From assembly GCA_013201395.1 (NCBI GenBank), contig JABMJD010000007.1:27077-91076 (forward strand): a stretch of 64,000 nucleotides of DNA, written 5' to 3'. Made by a program: the position numbers and the translations under genes. The DNA is from Candidatus Syntrophopropionicum ammoniitolerans (GTDB lineage Bacteria > Bacillota > Desulfotomaculia > Desulfotomaculales > Pelotomaculaceae). Every line of letters begins with the position of its first letter. The stretch's first letter is position 1. Below are positions 38,289-48,829 of the stretch, in pieces. The notes below the pieces were generated by a model. The model ran no database searches. It was not told where the DNA came from and saw only the letters and a list, made by a program, of their open reading frames with translations.

Positions 38289-38945
38289 ATGGTAGAAGCT
38301 GAATTGGAAGGAACAATAAGAATAGAAAGAAGCAAAGCGAGTAGACATGAATTAAGGAAAAGCGGTATGATCCCTGCTGTTATTTATGGGAAAAATGTGG
38401 GCAGCGCGGCCATCGCTATTGAGTTAAAAGCTTTGCGAAAAACCCTGGCAAAATGGGGTCAGAATGCCTTAATAAACATGAAAATTAACGAAAACGGTGA
38501 AACAAAAACATACAAGGCGTTGGTGAAGGACCTGCAATATGATCCCGTACGCCGTGATTTAATACATGTGGATTTTCACCAGATTTCCTTGAAGGACAAG
38601 GTTCATGCCACAGTTCCCATCCACCTTACAGGTACCTCTCCCGGTGTTGCTGCCGGTGGCATTTTAACTACACAGATGCGCCAGATCGAAGTGGAATGTC
38701 TGGCTACCGAAATTCCGGAGTTAATAGAAATTGACATCTCTGAATTGGAAATAGGAGACATCATGACCATCGGTGAATTATCTACAGCGCCGGGGGTTAA
38801 AATTTTGGTGGAACCGGATGTGGCTGTGGTTGCCGTAACTGTTGCTGATAAGCCTGAGGAAGAAGAGGAAGAGGATGACCACGTTGCCGATGGGGAAATG
38901 GACGAGGAAGATACTACTGCAGGAGCGGAAACCGAAAACGATTAG
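38289..38945 (+). CDS. rplY: 50S ribosomal protein L25/general stress protein Ctc
   Basis: RKSGMIPAVIYGKNVGSAAIAIELKALRKTL, DLIHVDFHQISLKDKVHATVPI; acidic tail. Confidence 0.95.
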   Translation: MVEAELEGTIRIERSKASRHELRKSGMIPAVIYGKNVGSAAIAIELKALRKTLAKWGQNALINMKINENGETKTYKALVKDLQYDPVRRDLIHVDFHQISLKDKVHATVPIHLTGTSPGVAAGGILTTQMRQIEVECLATEIPELIEIDISELEIGDIMTIGELSTAPGVKILVEPDVAVVAVTVADKPEEEEEEDDHVADGEMDEEDTTAGAETEND

Positions 38946-39024
38946 GCGGGATTGGTGTTTGTTGGATTTGTTTCTACACTGGGGTAGAATAGATGCGGAA
39001 CAAGTCTAATGGAGGCGCCATTTT

Positions 39025-39591
39025 ATGAAATTGATTGTCGGTCTGGGCAACCCAGGCAGGGAATATGCCGGAACCAGGCACAATATTGGTTTTATGGTTA
39101 TCGATCGTTTAGCCCATAAACTAGGTGTTAAGGTAGGGAGAAAAAAATTTAAGGCTTTGTTTGGCCAGGCACAAATTGGTTCTAAAAAGGTGCTGCTGGC
39201 CAAACCGCAGACCTACATGAATCTTTCTGGGCAGGCTGTTTCAGCCCTTTTGCGCTGGCACAAGCTGGGGCCCGCGGATCTGATAGTTGTTTTTGACGAT
39301 ATGGACCTCCCCCCCGGAAAACTACGGATCCGGCCGAACGGCGGCTCAGGTGGTCATAAGGGGATAGAGTCCATTATCATTTCTCTGGGGACCAAGGGTT
39401 TTGCCCGTCTGCGGATTGGGGTGGGCAAGCCCACGGACCCTAATTTTGATGGTGCTGGTTATGTTTTAAGTCGCCTGGCTGAAGAAGATATTAAAACATA
39501 TGCTCAGTCAGTCAATCTAGCGGTGGAAGCCATCCATTCCTTAATCAATGTAGGGGTAGAAAGGGCTATGAACGAGTATAATAGAAAATAG
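39025..39591 (+). CDS. pth: Peptidyl-tRNA hydrolase
   Basis: MKLIVGLGNPGREYAGTRHNIGFMVIDRLA, NGGSGGHKGIESII. Confidence 0.97.
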   Translation: MKLIVGLGNPGREYAGTRHNIGFMVIDRLAHKLGVKVGRKKFKALFGQAQIGSKKVLLAKPQTYMNLSGQAVSALLRWHKLGPADLIVVFDDMDLPPGKLRIRPNGGSGGHKGIESIIISLGTKGFARLRIGVGKPTDPNFDGAGYVLSRLAEEDIKTYAQSVNLAVEAIHSLINVGVERAMNEYNRK

Positions 39592-39661
39592 CTTTTTAAT
39601 AGTGACCCTTTGTGTTCACTGCTGCACTAAATATATCAATAGAGGAACATCGAAAAACACC

Positions 39662-39695
39662 GAGCTTTAGCCTTGCGCTGTTAAAGCTCTTTTTG
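39662..39695 (+). terminator. Intrinsic terminator between pth and mfd
   Basis: GAGCTTTA-GCCTTGCGCTGT-TAAAGCTC-TTTTTG. Confidence 0.8.
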
Positions 39696-39732
39696 TGATA
39701 GCATAAATTTTCTGCAAGAGAGAGGTGCCCCT

Positions 39733-42700
39733 ATGCGCGGTCTTTTAAAGCCGCTGAGCCTCACGCCTGAATATGCCGGACTGGAGCGGGGACTGGCCAA
39801 AAACTATAAACAGCAGCTGGTTTACGGGCTTTCCGGTTCCAGGCTCAGCTATCTTTTTGCCGCCCTGGTGGAAACAACCAACCCACTCCCGGTTTTGATT
39901 GTCACACCAGGGGAAGGGGAGGCCCACGACCTGGCGGATGAGCTTGCTTTTTTTCTGCCTGGCCTAAGAGTACGGGTCTTCCCGGTATGGCAGCTACCGC
40001 CCTACCAAATAATAGCTCACAGCAAAGAAATAGCTGCCCAGAGGTTACAGGCACTGGAGGGGCTGCTCCAGGGGGAAAGGGTAGTGGTTATAGCACCGGC
40101 GGAGGCACTTTTGCGGCGGTTGACCCCGGCAGAAGATTTCCTTTCACCAGTATGCAAGCTAGCTATCGGTGACCGAATAGATCTAACTGTGCTATTGGGT
40201 AAACTGCTGACAATGGGATACGAAAGAGTTGAGCTGGTTGAGGAGCGGGGTCAGTTTGCTTTGCGCGGTGGCATTCTCGATGTCTACCCGATGACGGCCC
40301 ACCGGCCTGTCCGGCTGGAATTTTTTGATGATGAATTGGATTCCATGCGGTATTTTAGTTCAACAACACAAAGATCAGAGGAGAATATCGGATCTTTTAC
40401 CCTATATCCGGCCCAGGAACTGGTGGTTGGGGAGCAGCATCGCAAAGAGGCCCGGCGGGCTTTGAAAAAGGAATATCATGGGCAGGCTGCTAAACTAAAA
40501 AAACTTGATAATCATGAACCGCTACACCACCTGGGTGAAATTTTTAATGAGGTCATCGAAGATGTTACAGGCTATTTTAGTGGGGTAGAGCATTATCTAC
40601 CATTTTTTTTCAAGAACATAGTAACTATAATTGATTATTTGCCAGCGGAAAGCCCGGTGTTTTTAAGTGAACCGGCACGGGTTAGGGAAATCATAGATAC
40701 TGCACAGCGGGAAAGGGCCGATATCTGCACGGATCTGTTGGAGCAGGGGAGGCTGCTGCCATCCCAGTGCCGGACTCACGCCGCCTGGGAACACATTAAC
40801 AAGGCTCTGGCCCACCGGCGGGTAGTTTATACCTCCCTACTTCCCCGTCAGTTGGAGTTTGTGCAGCCCCAGAATATTGTTAAATTTCCTGGGAAAACGA
40901 TGCCCAGCTTTATGGGTAATATTGGATTGCTGGCCCAAGAAATCAAGCGTTGGCGCAAGGTCGGTTATGTGATAACACTTTTAGTATCCGGTAACCAACG
41001 GCCCCAACAGTTAATTTCGGCGCTGCGGGATGAAGGAATTGATGCCTTTTATGCTGCTTCCGTAGAGGGGCATCTACGTCAGGGGAACGTGGTAATAATC
41101 CCTGGAAGCCTGGCGGGCGGGTTTGATTTTCCGGCTTGCAAAATGGTTGTGGTAGCGGAAAATGATATTTATGGCCAGCGCAGGCGGGCCATAAGAAAAT
41201 GGAAACATGCCGACCGTTTGGCTCCTTTTGTGGATATAAAAGTTGGCGACTATGTAGTCCATATTAATCATGGCATCGGCCGTTATCTTGGTATAGTACC
41301 GCTGGCCATAGACAACATTCAAAAAGAGTACCTGCTGGTGAAGTATGCCGGGGAAGATAAACTGTATGTTCCTGTGGATCAAGTGGGGTTAATCCAGAAA
41401 TATTTAGGTGGTGAGGGCGAAGCCCCCAGGTTGTCACGCATGGGTGGTACGGAATGGGCCAGGGCGAAAGGAAAGGTCCAGGAGGCCCTGCGGGAGATGG
41501 CCGATGAGCTGCTAGCTTTGTATGCGGCCAGAGAGACCATGATTGGCCATCAATTCAGCAAGGACACAGTATGGCAGAAACAGTTTGAGGAAGCCTTTTC
41601 TTATGAAGAAACCCCGGATCAACTACGGGCCATAGAAGAAATTAAATCAGACATGGAACAGCCCAAGCCCATGGATCGCCTGCTATGCGGCGATGTGGGG
41701 TATGGGAAAACGGAGGTGGCGCTGCGGGCGGCCTTTAAGGCTGTTAATGATGAGAAACAGGTGGCTATACTAGCGCCCACGACCATCCTGGCCCAGCAGC
41801 ACTATACTACATGTCTGGAGAGAATGGCTGACTACCCGATTAAAATCGAGGTGCTCAGCCGTTTCCGCGTGCCCAGGGAACAACGTTTAGTACTGCAGGG
41901 TCTGGCCCGGGGGACAGTTGACATAGTTATTGGCACCCATCGCCTGCTCCAGGGTGATGTGCAGTTCAAGGATCTGGGCCTGCTTATTGTGGATGAAGAG
42001 CAGCGTTTTGGTGTAGCCCACAAGGAGCAGCTGAAAATGCTGCGCCAGGGGGTAGACGTGCTCACTCTTTCAGCGACACCGATTCCCCGTACGCTGCACA
42101 TGTCCCTGGTAGGCATCAGGGATACCAGCATTTTGGAGACACCACCGGAGGACCGTTACCCAGTGCAGACTTTTGTTCTGGAAGAAGATCCGGTTCTAAT
42201 CAGGGAGGCGATCCACCGGGAAATGGGCCGGTCCGGTCAGGTGTTTTTTGTTTACAATCGGGTAGCCGATCTGGATCGGGTAGCTGCCTGGGTACATGCC
42301 CTGGTTCCCGAGGCAAGGATTGTCATGGCCCATGGTCAGATGAGGGAGGAAGAACTGGAGCAGGCCATGGTTGATTTCATGAACAAAGAATATGATGTGC
42401 TGGTCTGTACTACAATCATCGAAAATGGGCTGGACTTGCCCAACGTCAATACATTGATTGTCAAGGAGTCAGGCATGATGGGCCTGGCGCAGCTCTACCA
42501 GCTCAGGGGCCGGGTGGGCCGCTCCAACCGTCTGGCCCACGCCTATTTTACATTCCGCAAAGACAGGGCATTGGGTGAATCGGCAGAAAAAAGGCTGACG
42601 GCGATCCGGGAGTTTACTGAATTGGGTTCGGGTTTTAAAATTGCTATGCGCGATTTGGAGATTCGCGGCGCCGGGAGCATACTGGGGGCAGAACAACATG

Positions 42701-43323
42701 GCCATATTGCAGCAGTTGGCTTTGATCTTTATAGCCGTCTTTTGGAAGAGGCGGTCAAGGAGGCAAAAGGTGAAGAGGCCGACCAGCCGGTGGAAACCTC
42801 TATTGAACTGCCGGTAGAAGCTTATATACCGGATCAGTATATTTCAGACACCAATCAAAAGGTAGAAATATATAAACGGTTAGCCGGTCTCAGTTCGGCG
42901 GCAGACCTTTCGGATTTAGAAGACGAACTTATTGATCGTTTTGGTGATCCGCCGGCACCGGTGCTGAACCTGTTGGCTGTGGCCCGGGTGAGGATAAAAG
43001 CCGGCAGTCTGAAGATAAAAGCAATCAGCCTGTTGCCGGGACAGTTCCGCCTGCTGTTTGATCCCAGCCATCCCCTAACCGGGGAAAGCCTGGTAGCAGC
43101 CGGTAAACAATATCAGAACCGGATTAAATTTGTGAACAATGAGGATGAATTTGAAATCAAATTCCGTTTTAGCGGGAATCGTCATGACACCAAATCTTTA
43201 ATCCGCCAATTGGAGAATTTTTTAAGCATGCTGGCAAATAACTGTGGTGAGGCAACACCGGGCACTGGGAATAAAACAAATAAAATCGGTGGGGTTGTCA
43301 CAGGTAAACATGCTAACTTATAA
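39733..43323 (+). CDS. mfd: Transcription-repair coupling factor
   Basis: 1196 aa; [49 protein letters not shown]-terminal domain. Confidence 0.98.
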   Translation: MRGLLKPLSLTPEYAGLERGLAKNYKQQLVYGLSGSRLSYLFAALVETTNPLPVLIVTPGEGEAHDLADELAFFLPGLRVRVFPVWQLPPYQIIAHSKEIAAQRLQALEGLLQGERVVVIAPAEALLRRLTPAEDFLSPVCKLAIGDRIDLTVLLGKLLTMGYERVELVEERGQFALRGGILDVYPMTAHRPVRLEFFDDELDSMRYFSSTTQRSEENIGSFTLYPAQELVVGEQHRKEARRALKKEYHGQAAKLKKLDNHEPLHHLGEIFNEVIEDVTGYFSGVEHYLPFFFKNIVTIIDYLPAESPVFLSEPARVREIIDTAQRERADICTDLLEQGRLLPSQCRTHAAWEHINKALAHRRVVYTSLLPRQLEFVQPQNIVKFPGKTMPSFMGNIGLLAQEIKRWRKVGYVITLLVSGNQRPQQLISALRDEGIDAFYAASVEGHLRQGNVVIIPGSLAGGFDFPACKMVVVAENDIYGQRRRAIRKWKHADRLAPFVDIKVGDYVVHINHGIGRYLGIVPLAIDNIQKEYLLVKYAGEDKLYVPVDQVGLIQKYLGGEGEAPRLSRMGGTEWARAKGKVQEALREMADELLALYAARETMIGHQFSKDTVWQKQFEEAFSYEETPDQLRAIEEIKSDMEQPKPMDRLLCGDVGYGKTEVALRAAFKAVNDEKQVAILAPTTILAQQHYTTCLERMADYPIKIEVLSRFRVPREQRLVLQGLARGTVDIVIGTHRLLQGDVQFKDLGLLIVDEEQRFGVAHKEQLKMLRQGVDVLTLSATPIPRTLHMSLVGIRDTSILETPPEDRYPVQTFVLEEDPVLIREAIHREMGRSGQVFFVYNRVADLDRVAAWVHALVPEARIVMAHGQMREEELEQAMVDFMNKEYDVLVCTTIIENGLDLPNVNTLIVKESGMMGLAQLYQLRGRVGRSNRLAHAYFTFRKDRALGESAEKRLTAIREFTELGSGFKIAMRDLEIRGAGSILGAEQHGHIAAVGFDLYSRLLEEAVKEAKGEEADQPVETSIELPVEAYIPDQYISDTNQKVEIYKRLAGLSSAADLSDLEDELIDRFGDPPAPVLNLLAVARVRIKAGSLKIKAISLLPGQFRLLFDPSHPLTGESLVAAGKQYQNRIKFVNNEDEFEIKFRFSGNRHDTKSLIRQLENFLSMLANNCGEATPGTGNKTNKIGGVVTGKHANL

Positions 43324-43356
43324 TGTGTTTATGTTTATTAAAAAGGGGATGAATTT

Positions 43357-44346
43357 GTGAACTTTAAAAAATGCCTGGTAATGATCATCTTATTGGCTCT
43401 ATCAGCCTTCATTATTGCCGGCTGTGGAGAAGAAAATGTAGCTGCTGAAGTTAACGGAGAGAAAATTACTATGGATGAGTTGAACCGGCAGGTTAACGAG
43501 TTAAAAGAGATGTATGAGGATCAGGGTATGGATTTCAGCGGTGACAATGGCCAGGTAATGTTGGACTCATTGCAAAAGGATGTTCTGGCGGGTTTGATAG
43601 ATAAAAAAATTATGCTGCAAGAAGCTAAAAAGAGAACAACATTGGAACCGGGAGATATTCAGGATAAACTCCAGCCACTAATGGAACAGTTCCCCACCGA
43701 GGATGATTTCGAAAATTTTTTAAAACAGCTTAAAATGAATAGAGAAGAAATAGCATACATTCTATTCCTGCAGGATGAGATAACCAGGGATGTGCCGCCG
43801 GTTAGTGAAGCAGACACCAAAAGGTACTATGAGGATAACCCGGATCAGTTTACCACGCCGGAACAGCTGGAGGTGCGTCATATACTATTTTTTGTTGATG
43901 ACGGCACAAAGGAAATGCCTGCACAGCATACTGATGATGAGGCCAGACAAATGGCTGAAGATGTCATTGCCCAGTTGAATGAGGGCCAGGATTTTGCTGA
44001 GCTGGCCAAGGAAAAATCAGAAGATGTGGGTACGAAGGAGAACGGTGGACTTTATACAGCCACAGAGGCTAGTACGGTAGCTGAATTTTATACTGCTGCC
44101 TCTGGTTTGTCAGTAGGGAAATACACCGTGGAGCCGGTAAAAACTGATTACGGCTACCATGTGATTAAACTGGAGGGGACCACACCGGTTGGATTGCAAC
44201 CTTTTGCCGAGGTTAAGGAACACCTGGCGGCGGAACTATGGGATCAGGCCAAACAAAAGGAATTTAACAGGTTCATGCAGGAAGCTACTGAGGCAGCTGT
44301 GATTGTAAATAAGCTTATTGATGAAAAACAGGGAAATGAAGAGTAA
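43357..44346 (+). CDS. Lipoprotein peptidylprolyl isomerase (SurA/PrsA-like, parvulin)
   Basis: Lipobox IIAGC; SurA_N-like VAAEVNGEKITMDELNRQV; parvulin VRHILFFVDDG...KSEDVGTKENGGL. Confidence 0.9.
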   Translation: MNFKKCLVMIILLALSAFIIAGCGEENVAAEVNGEKITMDELNRQVNELKEMYEDQGMDFSGDNGQVMLDSLQKDVLAGLIDKKIMLQEAKKRTTLEPGDIQDKLQPLMEQFPTEDDFENFLKQLKMNREEIAYILFLQDEITRDVPPVSEADTKRYYEDNPDQFTTPEQLEVRHILFFVDDGTKEMPAQHTDDEARQMAEDVIAQLNEGQDFAELAKEKSEDVGTKENGGLYTATEASTVAEFYTAASGLSVGKYTVEPVKTDYGYHVIKLEGTTPVGLQPFAEVKEHLAAELWDQAKQKEFNRFMQEATEAAVIVNKLIDEKQGNEE

Positions 44347-44399
44347 TAACCAGATTGGACGGGTTGGGGGTAAGTTTTTTTAACACGATTGGAAAAAAA

Positions 44400-44430
44400 T
44401 GAATAACTGTTTCCTCCTAGATATATACTA
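44400..44430 (+). promoter_or_regulatory. Candidate sigma-G promoter for spoVT
   Basis: TGAATA (44400-44405) - 18 bp - TATACTA (44424-44430), near consensus TGMATA-N17/18-CATACTA; spoVT is sigma-G dependent in B. subtilis. Confidence 0.55.
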
Positions 44431-44480
44431 TCAATAGAAATGTTTTGCGAAATCAGCCAGAAGGAGGGAAGAGTAAATTA

Positions 44481-45041
44481 ATGAAAGCCACGGGCATAGT
44501 ACGCCGTATTGATGATCTCGGTAGGGTTGTTATTCCTAAGGAGATTAGGAGAACACTTAGAATCCGTGAAGGAGATCCCTTAGAAATCTTTGTGGATAGA
44601 GAAGGAGAGGTAATCCTAAAAAAGTATTCACCCATCGGCGAGTTGGGGGAGTTTGCCAAAGAATACGCCGATTCATTATATGAGGCCTTGGGCCACATCT
44701 CCTGTATAGCGGACCGGGACAATATTATCGCTGTTTCTGGCGCGCCGAAAAAAGAATTTTTAAACAAGCCGGTAGGGAATGCTATAGAAAAAGTTATGGA
44801 GGACCGCAAGGCTATAATTATCAATAACCCAGGGGAAAATGCATCCTGTTGGGATTGTCTGTTTATTGAAGAAGGTGCATGTAAATTTTCTTGCGAGGTA
44901 ATAGCCCCGATTATTTCTGAGGGAGATCCAATCGGGGCGGTAATACTGGCATCAAAGGAACCGGAGATGGAAATGGGCGAAATGGAGCTTAAATTGGCTG
45001 AGACCGCAGCAGGTTTTCTGGCCAAACAAATGGAACAATAG
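44481..45041 (+). CDS. spoVT: Stage V sporulation protein T
   Basis: MKATGIVRRIDDLGRVVIPKEIRRTLRIREGDPLEIFVDREGEVILKKYSP plus GAF domain; SD AAGGAGG. Confidence 0.96.
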   Translation: MKATGIVRRIDDLGRVVIPKEIRRTLRIREGDPLEIFVDREGEVILKKYSPIGELGEFAKEYADSLYEALGHISCIADRDNIIAVSGAPKKEFLNKPVGNAIEKVMEDRKAIIINNPGENASCWDCLFIEEGACKFSCEVIAPIISEGDPIGAVILASKEPEMEMGEMELKLAETAAGFLAKQMEQ

Positions 45042-45047
45042 ATCTAA

Positions 45048-45076
45048 CAGTGGCCTTTTATGGGCCGCTTTTTTTC
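45048..45076 (+). terminator. Intrinsic terminator after spoVT
   Basis: GTGGCC-TTTTATG-GGCCGC-TTTTTTTC. Confidence 0.7.
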
Positions 45077-45138
45077 TTGCTATATGATAGTATGTAACAT
45101 AACCCATATTTTGCTGTGAATATGAAAGGAGATGCAGT

Positions 45139-46647
45139 ATGCCCGCCCATGCTAGAATAACTATTGCCGGTTTGGGCCCCGGGTCACCTGGCGGTATCAC
45201 CCTTGGTGTCTGGGAGTCTTTGAAGCATTCCCCCCGCATTTTGTTGCGCACAGGCATTCACCCGGTGGTAGAATGGCTCCGACAGGCCGGGATCAATTTT
45301 GCTACCTATGATTATATCTATGAGGAGGAGCCTGACTTTCAGAAGGTTTATAATAAAATTGCTACTGAAGTATTGGCAGAATCACAAAAAGGCCAGGTTC
45401 TTTATGCCGTCCCCGGGCACCCTCTGGTGGCGGAGGAGTCTGTGCGCCTGATCATGGCCATGGCAGAGAAAAATGACACCAGTATTGAAATTTTGCCGGC
45501 GATGAGTTTTTTAGATTCGTTTTTTACGGCCCTTAAAATTGATCCGGCTGCCGGTTTACAGGTAGTCGACGGCCTGAGGCTTGATCAAGAACAGCTTCCG
45601 GTGGGTCTGCCTGCCGTGATCACACAGGTTTATAGCCGGCTGGCGGCTTCAGATATAAAAATATCCCTGCTTGATGTTTATCCGCCGGAGCACCAGGTTA
45701 CTGTGGTATCCGCCGCCGGTGTGCCGGATAGAGAAAGAATGGAAACCATACCGCTTTTTGAATTGGACAGGCTGTCCTGGTTTGATCATTTGACCAGCAT
45801 TTATGTGCCGGCACTGGTTGACGAGGATAAGAAGAATATTCCCCACCCGAGTGTTGAAGGTGGGGATCAGGGATGTTGCTATCCCCTGGATCAGTTGGTT
45901 AATATCATTGGGCGCCTGCGGGGCCGGGACGGTTGCCCCTGGGATCGGGAGCAAGACCAGCGTAGCTTGAGGCGCTATCTAATTGAGGAAACATACGAGG
46001 TTTTGGAAGCTATAGAGGATGGGGACAGGTATAAAATATGTGAGGAATTGGGAGACTTATTACTACAAATTGTATTTCATGCCCAGATAGCCGCTGAAAA
46101 TGGCGATTTTGACGTGAATAATATTGTGGCTGGAATATGCGAAAAAATGATCCGCCGCCACCCCCATGTTTTTGGTGACACCAGCGTGGAGGACAGCAAT
46201 GAGGTCCTGGTCAATTGGGAAAAAATCAAAAAAGAAGAAAAATCGGGTGCGGGACCGGTTGGTGTCTTAACAGGAGTGCCCCGGCATCTCCCTGCGCTCC
46301 TTAGAGCGGCAAAATTGCAGGAAAAGGCTGCCGGTGTCGGGTTTGACTGGCCCGACTACCGGAATACCCTGGAAAAGGTCCATGAGGAGTTTGGTGAGCT
46401 GGCAGATGTAATTATTACCGCTGATTCGGTTAGAATAGAAGAAGAGCTGGGGGATGTACTATTTTCCATGGTAAACCTGGCCAGACACCTTGCTGTGGAT
46501 CCGGAATCGGCCTTGGCCGGCACCTGTTTAAAATTTATCAGGCGTTTTAACTATGTAGAAAAGATGGCTAGAGCATCCGGCCGGGATTTATCTTCATTTA
46601 GCCTGTCAGAACTGGATGGATGGTGGGAAGAAGCAAAAAAACAATAA
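45139..46647 (+). CDS. mazG: Tetrapyrrole methylase plus MazG NTP pyrophosphohydrolase fusion (YabN)
   Basis: ITIAGLGPGSPGGITLG; GRDGCPWDREQDQRSLRRYLIEETYEVLEAI...EELGDLLLQIVFHA. Confidence 0.96.
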   Translation: MPAHARITIAGLGPGSPGGITLGVWESLKHSPRILLRTGIHPVVEWLRQAGINFATYDYIYEEEPDFQKVYNKIATEVLAESQKGQVLYAVPGHPLVAEESVRLIMAMAEKNDTSIEILPAMSFLDSFFTALKIDPAAGLQVVDGLRLDQEQLPVGLPAVITQVYSRLAASDIKISLLDVYPPEHQVTVVSAAGVPDRERMETIPLFELDRLSWFDHLTSIYVPALVDEDKKNIPHPSVEGGDQGCCYPLDQLVNIIGRLRGRDGCPWDREQDQRSLRRYLIEETYEVLEAIEDGDRYKICEELGDLLLQIVFHAQIAAENGDFDVNNIVAGICEKMIRRHPHVFGDTSVEDSNEVLVNWEKIKKEEKSGAGPVGVLTGVPRHLPALLRAAKLQEKAAGVGFDWPDYRNTLEKVHEEFGELADVIITADSVRIEEELGDVLFSMVNLARHLAVDPESALAGTCLKFIRRFNYVEKMARASGRDLSSFSLSELDGWWEEAKKQ

Positions 46648-46738
46648 AAAAATAGGAAACATTTTCATGTGGGAAGGATCTACAGGAATTTTCGCGAATA
46701 TTTGGGATCAGCATTTCTTTTCATAAAGGAGGGGTCGT

Positions 46739-47014
46739 ATGAATAAGGCAGAGTTGATTTCCAGTGTTGCCGAACAAGCTGAATTATCCAAAAAGGATTC
46801 TGAAAAAGCTGTTAATGCTGTTTTAGATACTATTGGTAGAGCGCTAGGGCAAGGTGAAAGAGTTCAGCTGGTAGGTTTTGGTACCTTTGAGATTAGGGAG
46901 AGGGCAGCACGCAAGGGAAGAAATCCTCAAACAGGTGAAGAAATTGATATTGCTGCAGCCAGGGTTCCTGTCTTTAAGGCCGGCAAAACACTTAGAGAAG
47001 TAGTAGCCAGGTAA
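46739..47014 (+). CDS. hup: HU family DNA-binding protein
   Basis: [32 protein letters not shown]...[24 protein letters not shown]. Confidence 0.97.
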   Translation: MNKAELISSVAEQAELSKKDSEKAVNAVLDTIGRALGQGERVQLVGFGTFEIRERAARKGRNPQTGEEIDIAAARVPVFKAGKTLREVVAR

Positions 47015-47068
47015 CCAATAGAGCACACCCGGTAGGAAGGCCAGGCGAGATGTTTTTTGGGGTAAAGG

Positions 47069-47338
47069 ATGGTGGCATCTGATTTGCGGCTGGACAAGTT
47101 TTTAAAGGTGTCACGGGTGATTAAGAGAAGGGCCTTGGCAAAAGAGATTTGTGATCGCAGACAGGTAGAGGTAAATGGTAGAGCAGCCAAGGCAGGTACA
47201 GACATTAAACCAGGTGATATTATCGGTGTTAACTTTGGCAGTAGAAGAATAAAGCTGGAGGTAGTTGCAGTGAAAGATAGTGTCCCAGCCAAGTTGGCTG
47301 CCGAGCTATACCGAATGATAGAAGATATAGCTACATAA
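47069..47338 (+). CDS. rqcP: S4-domain RNA-binding protein RqcP (YabO)
   Basis: LRLDKFLKVSRVIKRRALAKEICDRRQVEVNGRAAKAGTDIKPGD. Confidence 0.92.
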   Translation: MVASDLRLDKFLKVSRVIKRRALAKEICDRRQVEVNGRAAKAGTDIKPGDIIGVNFGSRRIKLEVVAVKDSVPAKLAAELYRMIEDIAT

Positions 47339-47343
47339 TAAAC

Positions 47344-47386
47344 ACCCCTCCTGATAAAAATAAAAGAAAAGGCAGGAGGGGTTTTT
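47344..47386 (+). terminator. Intrinsic terminator/attenuator hairpin whose 3' arm includes the SD of the next gene
   Basis: ACCCCTCCTG (47344-47353) pairs perfectly with CAGGAGGGGT (47373-47382), then TTTT and GTG at 47387. Confidence 0.8.
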
Positions 47387-48331
47387 GTGTTACGGCGAAC
47401 AACAGCAGTAATTGTTTTGCTCTGTCTGGCCACATTTTTGTGCATTGCGGGCTGTGGGAAAAAACCAGCGCAGAAAATCGCACCACAGATGCAGCAGGAA
47501 CCGACCGTTTCCTTATATGATAACAAAACAGGCCAGAAGAAGGATCTGAAAATTGAGGAATATGTACAAGGTGTTGTGGCGGCGGAAATGGATACCAAAT
47601 GGCCGGTTAACGCTCTGGCGGCCCAGGCTATTTTGGCGCGGACCTTTACTATGGAAAACGTTAAGTCGGGCCGGGTAAAACAGCTCCACGGCACCGATGT
47701 GTCCACCAGTGTAGAGGAATCCCAGGCTTACAACCCGGATAAGATTAATGACAATGTGCGCAAGGCGGTAGAAGCAACAAGGGGCGAGGTTGTCACCCAT
47801 AAAGGCAACTACATTCGCGCCTGGTTTTCTGCCTGTGACGGTGGTGTTTCGGCAACAGCAGAAGAGGGTCTGGATTTTACCAAGGAACCTACACCTTACA
47901 TCAAGGGGGGGGTCAAGGATGGCTGTCTGTCAATAACTGAACCCAAAAACAAAGCATGGGAAGCTAGAATCCCTGTAGATCAGGTCCGGGCAGCGGTGAA
48001 GGAAAAGGCCGGGCAGGATACCGGCCCCATTACAACAGCGGCCATTGTGAAAAAAGGCCCCTCCGGTCGGGCGGAACAAATAAAAATTGGTGGGGCGACA
48101 TTGAGCGGCCCCTCCTTGAGACTGGCCCTGGGCAGTGAAAAAGTACGGTCAATGCTCCTTTCCGACATCAAGGTGGAAGGGGGACAGCTGGTCTTGACCG
48201 GCAAAGGCTTTGGCCATGGTGTGGGGATGTGCCAGTGGGGAGCCCGGCTGATGGCGGAACAAGGTAAATCCCCGGAGGATATCATCAACTTCTATTTCAA
48301 GGATATTGCCATAGAAAAACAGTGGAAGTAA
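47387..48331 (+). CDS. SpoIID/LytB domain lipoprotein
   Basis: Lipobox LCIAGC; VQGVVAAEMDTKWPVNALAAQAILARTF; GFGHGVGMCQWGARLMAEQG. Confidence 0.93.
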   Translation: MLRRTTAVIVLLCLATFLCIAGCGKKPAQKIAPQMQQEPTVSLYDNKTGQKKDLKIEEYVQGVVAAEMDTKWPVNALAAQAILARTFTMENVKSGRVKQLHGTDVSTSVEESQAYNPDKINDNVRKAVEATRGEVVTHKGNYIRAWFSACDGGVSATAEEGLDFTKEPTPYIKGGVKDGCLSITEPKNKAWEARIPVDQVRAAVKEKAGQDTGPITTAAIVKKGPSGRAEQIKIGGATLSGPSLRLALGSEKVRSMLLSDIKVEGGQLVLTGKGFGHGVGMCQWGARLMAEQGKSPEDIINFYFKDIAIEKQWK

Positions 48332-48342
48332 TGTAGTGGAGG

Positions 48343-48370
48343 CGGCCCCATATGAGGGCCGTTTTCTTAT
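48343..48370 (+). terminator. Intrinsic terminator
   Basis: CGGCCC-CATATGA-GGGCCG-TTTTCTT. Confidence 0.7.
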
Positions 48371-48415
48371 GGTTAATATTTTTTTTGTCAGGCACGGTTG
48401 GCCAGGCCTCCTAAC

Positions 48416-48446
48416 TGTCATATTTTAGCTTTTTCAGCATATGATG
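48416..48446 (+). promoter_or_regulatory. Candidate sigma-E promoter for yabP
   Basis: GTCATATT - about 13-14 bp - CATATGAT, similar to KMATATT/CATACANT; yabP is sigma-E dependent in B. subtilis. Confidence 0.4.
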
Positions 48447-48480
48447 AATTAATTTAGGACTGATCACCGGGGGAAGTGGA

Positions 48481-48762
48481 GTGATAGAAATGGAGGAGAA
48501 GCAGCGGCATAGTTTGGCCGTTTATGGACGTAAACAGTTGGTTATGGAAGGAGTCATCCAGGTAGATAGCTTTGATGAGACCGAGATAGTCCTGGAAACC
48601 AATATGGGTACATTAATTTTAAAAGGTGCCGGGTTGCATATAACCCAACTGAGTAAGGACACTGGTGGCCTAACGGCGGAAGGGACCTTTAACTCCTTTC
48701 AATATGCGGAAAGAAAGACAAAAGGTGTGGGCAAAAGCATATTGAAAAGAATGTTTAAATAA
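48481..48762 (+). CDS. yabP: Sporulation protein YabP
   Basis: HSLAVYGRKQLVMEGVIQVDSFDETEIVLETNMGTLILKGAGLHITQL. Confidence 0.93.
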   Translation: MIEMEEKQRHSLAVYGRKQLVMEGVIQVDSFDETEIVLETNMGTLILKGAGLHITQLSKDTGGLTAEGTFNSFQYAERKTKGVGKSILKRMFK

Positions 48763-48780
48763 TAAAACCATAGAACGGGG

Positions 48781-48802
48781 AGCGCGTTAACGCGCTTTTT
48801 TT
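48781..48802 (+). terminator. Perfectly palindromic terminator between yabP and yabQ
   Basis: AGCGCGTTAACGCGCT-TTTTTT. Confidence 0.7.
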
Positions 48803-48829
48803 AGCAGGAGGAACAGGGGGGGACCTTTT

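Noticed and set aside
44453-45025. 190-aa minus-strand ORF opposite spoVT
   Set aside because: Shadow ORF of spoVT; Ser/Ile-rich, no domain.
46927-47706. 259-aa minus-strand ORF across hup/rqcP/spoIID-like genes
   Set aside because: Overlaps three well-supported plus-strand genes; no SD or family resemblance.
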